NCBI GenBank assembly: GCA_027306955.1
Contig: DAHUXX010000198.1
Location: 1 to 6,678 of the forward strand
Direction: 5' to 3'
Source: Acetobacteraceae bacterium
GTDB lineage: Bacteria; Pseudomonadota; Alphaproteobacteria; Acetobacterales; Acetobacteraceae
DNA length: 6,678 nt
A model generated the notes under the pieces. It saw only the letters and a list, made by a program, of their open reading frames with translations. It had not been told where the DNA came from and searched no databases. Shown here piece after piece: positions 5,617 through 6,678 of this stretch (positions within the stretch are counted from its first letter, which is position 1; every line of letters begins with the position of its first letter). The translations under genes were made by a program, and so were the position numbers.

Positions 5617-6108
5617 CTACCGCACGCCAAGAATGTCCCCGAGCCGGTCCAGCCCCGCCGCCAGGCTCGCCACCCACGCGCGCGCCGGCGACTCCCCCAG
5701 CAGCATCGCCTCCACCAGCCCCGCGTGAAATCCGCCGAGCCGGCGCATGATCGCCCGGTACTTGTCCCTCGGCGTCGGGGATTCGGGGTCGCGCGCCTCG
5801 CGGTCCCGCTCCGGCTCGAAAACCTCGCCCAGCACCTCGTCGAACGTCTCCAGCCGCGCCACCACGTTCGGCGCCAGCCCCGCCGCGAGCATCAGCATAT
5901 GCGTGATCCGCGCCGCGTCGTGCTGGCGCTGCGTGATCAGCCGCGCCGCGAGCAGCCGGTCATAGACCGTCGCGTCCTCGTAACGTGTCACCTCCAGCGG
6001 CTTGCTCCGCGCCGCGGTGATGCGCCGTTCGCTCAGCGTCTCCCGGCGTGAGGGCCGCCCCGCCCATGCCCCCGCCGCCTGCCTCTGCCCGTCCCGTTTC
6101 CCGCTCAA
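5617..6108 (-). CDS. uncharacterised phage protein, TTG start
   Basis: This is a 163-residue protein. The start is TTG at 6108, chosen because GGGGAGG stands seven bases upstream and the codon overlaps the previous stop as TTGA. The open frame upstream of that is only the shadow of the neighbouring gene. The N-terminal 35 residues are basic and probably disordered (SGKRDGQRQ, GRPSRRE, SERRITAARSK). Residues 45-87 look helical (YEDATVYDRLLAARLITQRQHDAARI). A charged linker follows at about 97-113 (EPERDREARDPESPTP). The C-terminal helices at 115-160 (YRAIMRRLGGFHAGLVEAML, then SPARAWVASLAAGLDRLGDIL) recall DUF6456-like or late-regulator DNA-binding ends, where a small helical domain follows an adjacent helical one. 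That resemblance is weak and from memory. It may be a regulator acting between early and late genes. Confidence 0.75.
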   Translation of the reverse strand: MSGKRDGQRQAAGAWAGRPSRRETLSERRITAARSKPLEVTRYEDATVYDRLLAARLITQRQHDAARITHMLMLAAGLAPNVVARLETFDEVLGEVFEPERDREARDPESPTPRDKYRAIMRRLGGFHAGLVEAMLLGESPARAWVASLAAGLDRLGDILGVR

Positions 6109-6665
6109 CCGCGTGCCTCCCCGGCGGGCACGCGTATCCCCGCCCGGCGCCGTGCCTCGGCCAGTTGCGCCGCGCTCAGCACCGCGAGCGAAACCGGCCC
6201 GCGTTCCGTTGGCGTACGTTCCGTTGGCGCACGTTCCGTTGGCGCACGTTCCATTGGCCCACGTTCCATTGGCCCACGCTCCGGCGGCAGCGTCCTGTCG
6301 AATCCGTGGCGCCGCAGCACCGCCGCCGCCTGCTCGGGTGTGCAACGTTCGCCCTCCGCCACGAAGTTGCGCGGCGGCGGCAGCGCCGCGCGCACGGGCC
6401 GGTGCTCCCGCCACCAGGCGTCCAGCACGCCGCGCAACTCCGCATAGGTCGGCACCGGGTGGCGCCCCCGCGCGCACCGCGCCGCCTGCTCCAACGTGTC
6501 GCGGTTGAACGCTTCCAGCGCCACGTCCTCGAGCAGCCGCAGATAAACATGCAGCGCCGCCGCCGCCTCGCCCGGATATCCCGGCGAGACCAGCGGCGCC
6601 AGGCTCGCGAGCAACGCCTCCAGGCTCGGCGAGGCGCGTCGTTGATGGGTCGAACCCGTGTTCAT
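6105..6665 (-). CDS. possible helicase-loader-like replication protein with pentapeptide repeat
   Basis: This is a 186-residue protein with ATG at 6665 and AGGGA about eight bases upstream. Residues about 29-85 (GYPGEAAAALHVYLRLLEDV, then LEQAARCARGRHPVPTYAEL and GVLDAWWREHRP) resemble the helical fold of SPP1 G39P-type helicase loaders. There, a repeated 'Y...L.d...e.l..A' helix pair is followed by 'fPt.aEl...' and an aromatic helix. Residues 128-155 hold five copies of a five-residue repeat, (G/A/T)P(M/T)ER. After it comes SAAQLAEARRRAGIRVP. If the loader idea is right, it would bring the host replicative helicase to the phage origin. The gene is clearly real: it has a ribosome site, an overlap with the next gene and conserved-looking content. 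The function is a pattern-based suggestion only. Confidence 0.75.
   Translation of the reverse strand: MNTGSTHQRRASPSLEALLASLAPLVSPGYPGEAAAALHVYLRLLEDVALEAFNRDTLEQAARCARGRHPVPTYAELRGVLDAWWREHRPVRAALPPPRNFVAEGERCTPEQAAAVLRRHGFDRTLPPERGPMERGPMERAPTERAPTERTPTERGPVSLAVLSAAQLAEARRRAGIRVPAGEARG
6202..6276. repeat. 15-bp tandem repeat, five copies, inside the 186-residue gene
   Basis: Units on the plus strand are CGTTCCGTTGGCGTA, then CGTTCCGTTGGCGCA twice, then CGTTCCATTGGCCCA twice, followed by a degenerate CGCTCC. The 15-bp length keeps the reading frame, and each unit encodes five residues ending in ER on the minus strand. Two sequence types, in blocks of three and two, show recent copying within the array. 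Confidence 0.95.
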
Positions 6666-6678
6666 GCCGCCGATCCCT

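Noticed and set aside
5181..5677. Minus-strand frames 5181-5630 and 5318-5677 covering the repeats
   Set aside because: No ribosome site, biased composition, and the repeats are better explained as non-coding promoter elements.

Overview
This window looks like part of the packaging and head-assembly region of a tailed phage or prophage from a very GC-rich alphaproteobacterium. Acetobacteraceae (for example Roseomonas or Acidiphilium relatives) is my best guess, from the overall style of the proteins and the base composition. It is not proven by any marker gene in the window. Almost all real genes lie on the minus strand. The high GC content creates long false open frames on both strands.

Read in the direction of transcription (right to left), the window has these parts. 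At 6665-5617 are two overlapping genes: a possible helicase-loader-like replication protein carrying a 15-bp tandem repeat, and a 163-residue protein of unknown function that starts with TTG. At 5616-5182 is a 435-bp gene-free stretch. It holds two 120-bp direct repeats (82% identical, 158-bp period), each with a promoter-like -35/17 bp/-10 set pointing at the packaging genes, and a weak terminator-like inverted repeat before them. At 5181-4954 is a small gene in the small-terminase position. At 5012-3570 is the terminase large subunit. At 3573-3538 is an 11-codon open frame that exactly bridges the terminase stop and the portal start. At 3538-2081 is an SPP1 gp6-like portal protein. At 1540-1010 is a scaffolding protein. 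At 912-1 is the first 304 residues of the major capsid protein, which runs off the window.

The exception is at 1651-2058, where a DUF805 membrane protein gene sits on the plus strand between portal and scaffold. It has its own strong ribosome binding site and a plausible promoter. It reads against the late operon and is best explained as a moron (cargo gene) carried by the prophage.

Working together, TerS/TerL would cut and translocate DNA through the portal into a procapsid built from capsid protein around the scaffold. No head protease or MuF-type minor head gene lies between portal and capsid, which fits a P22-like plan where the scaffold is released rather than digested. The most interesting points are the duplicated promoter-bearing repeat, the inverted DUF805 cargo gene, the micro-ORF coupling terminase to portal, and the pentapeptide repeat.
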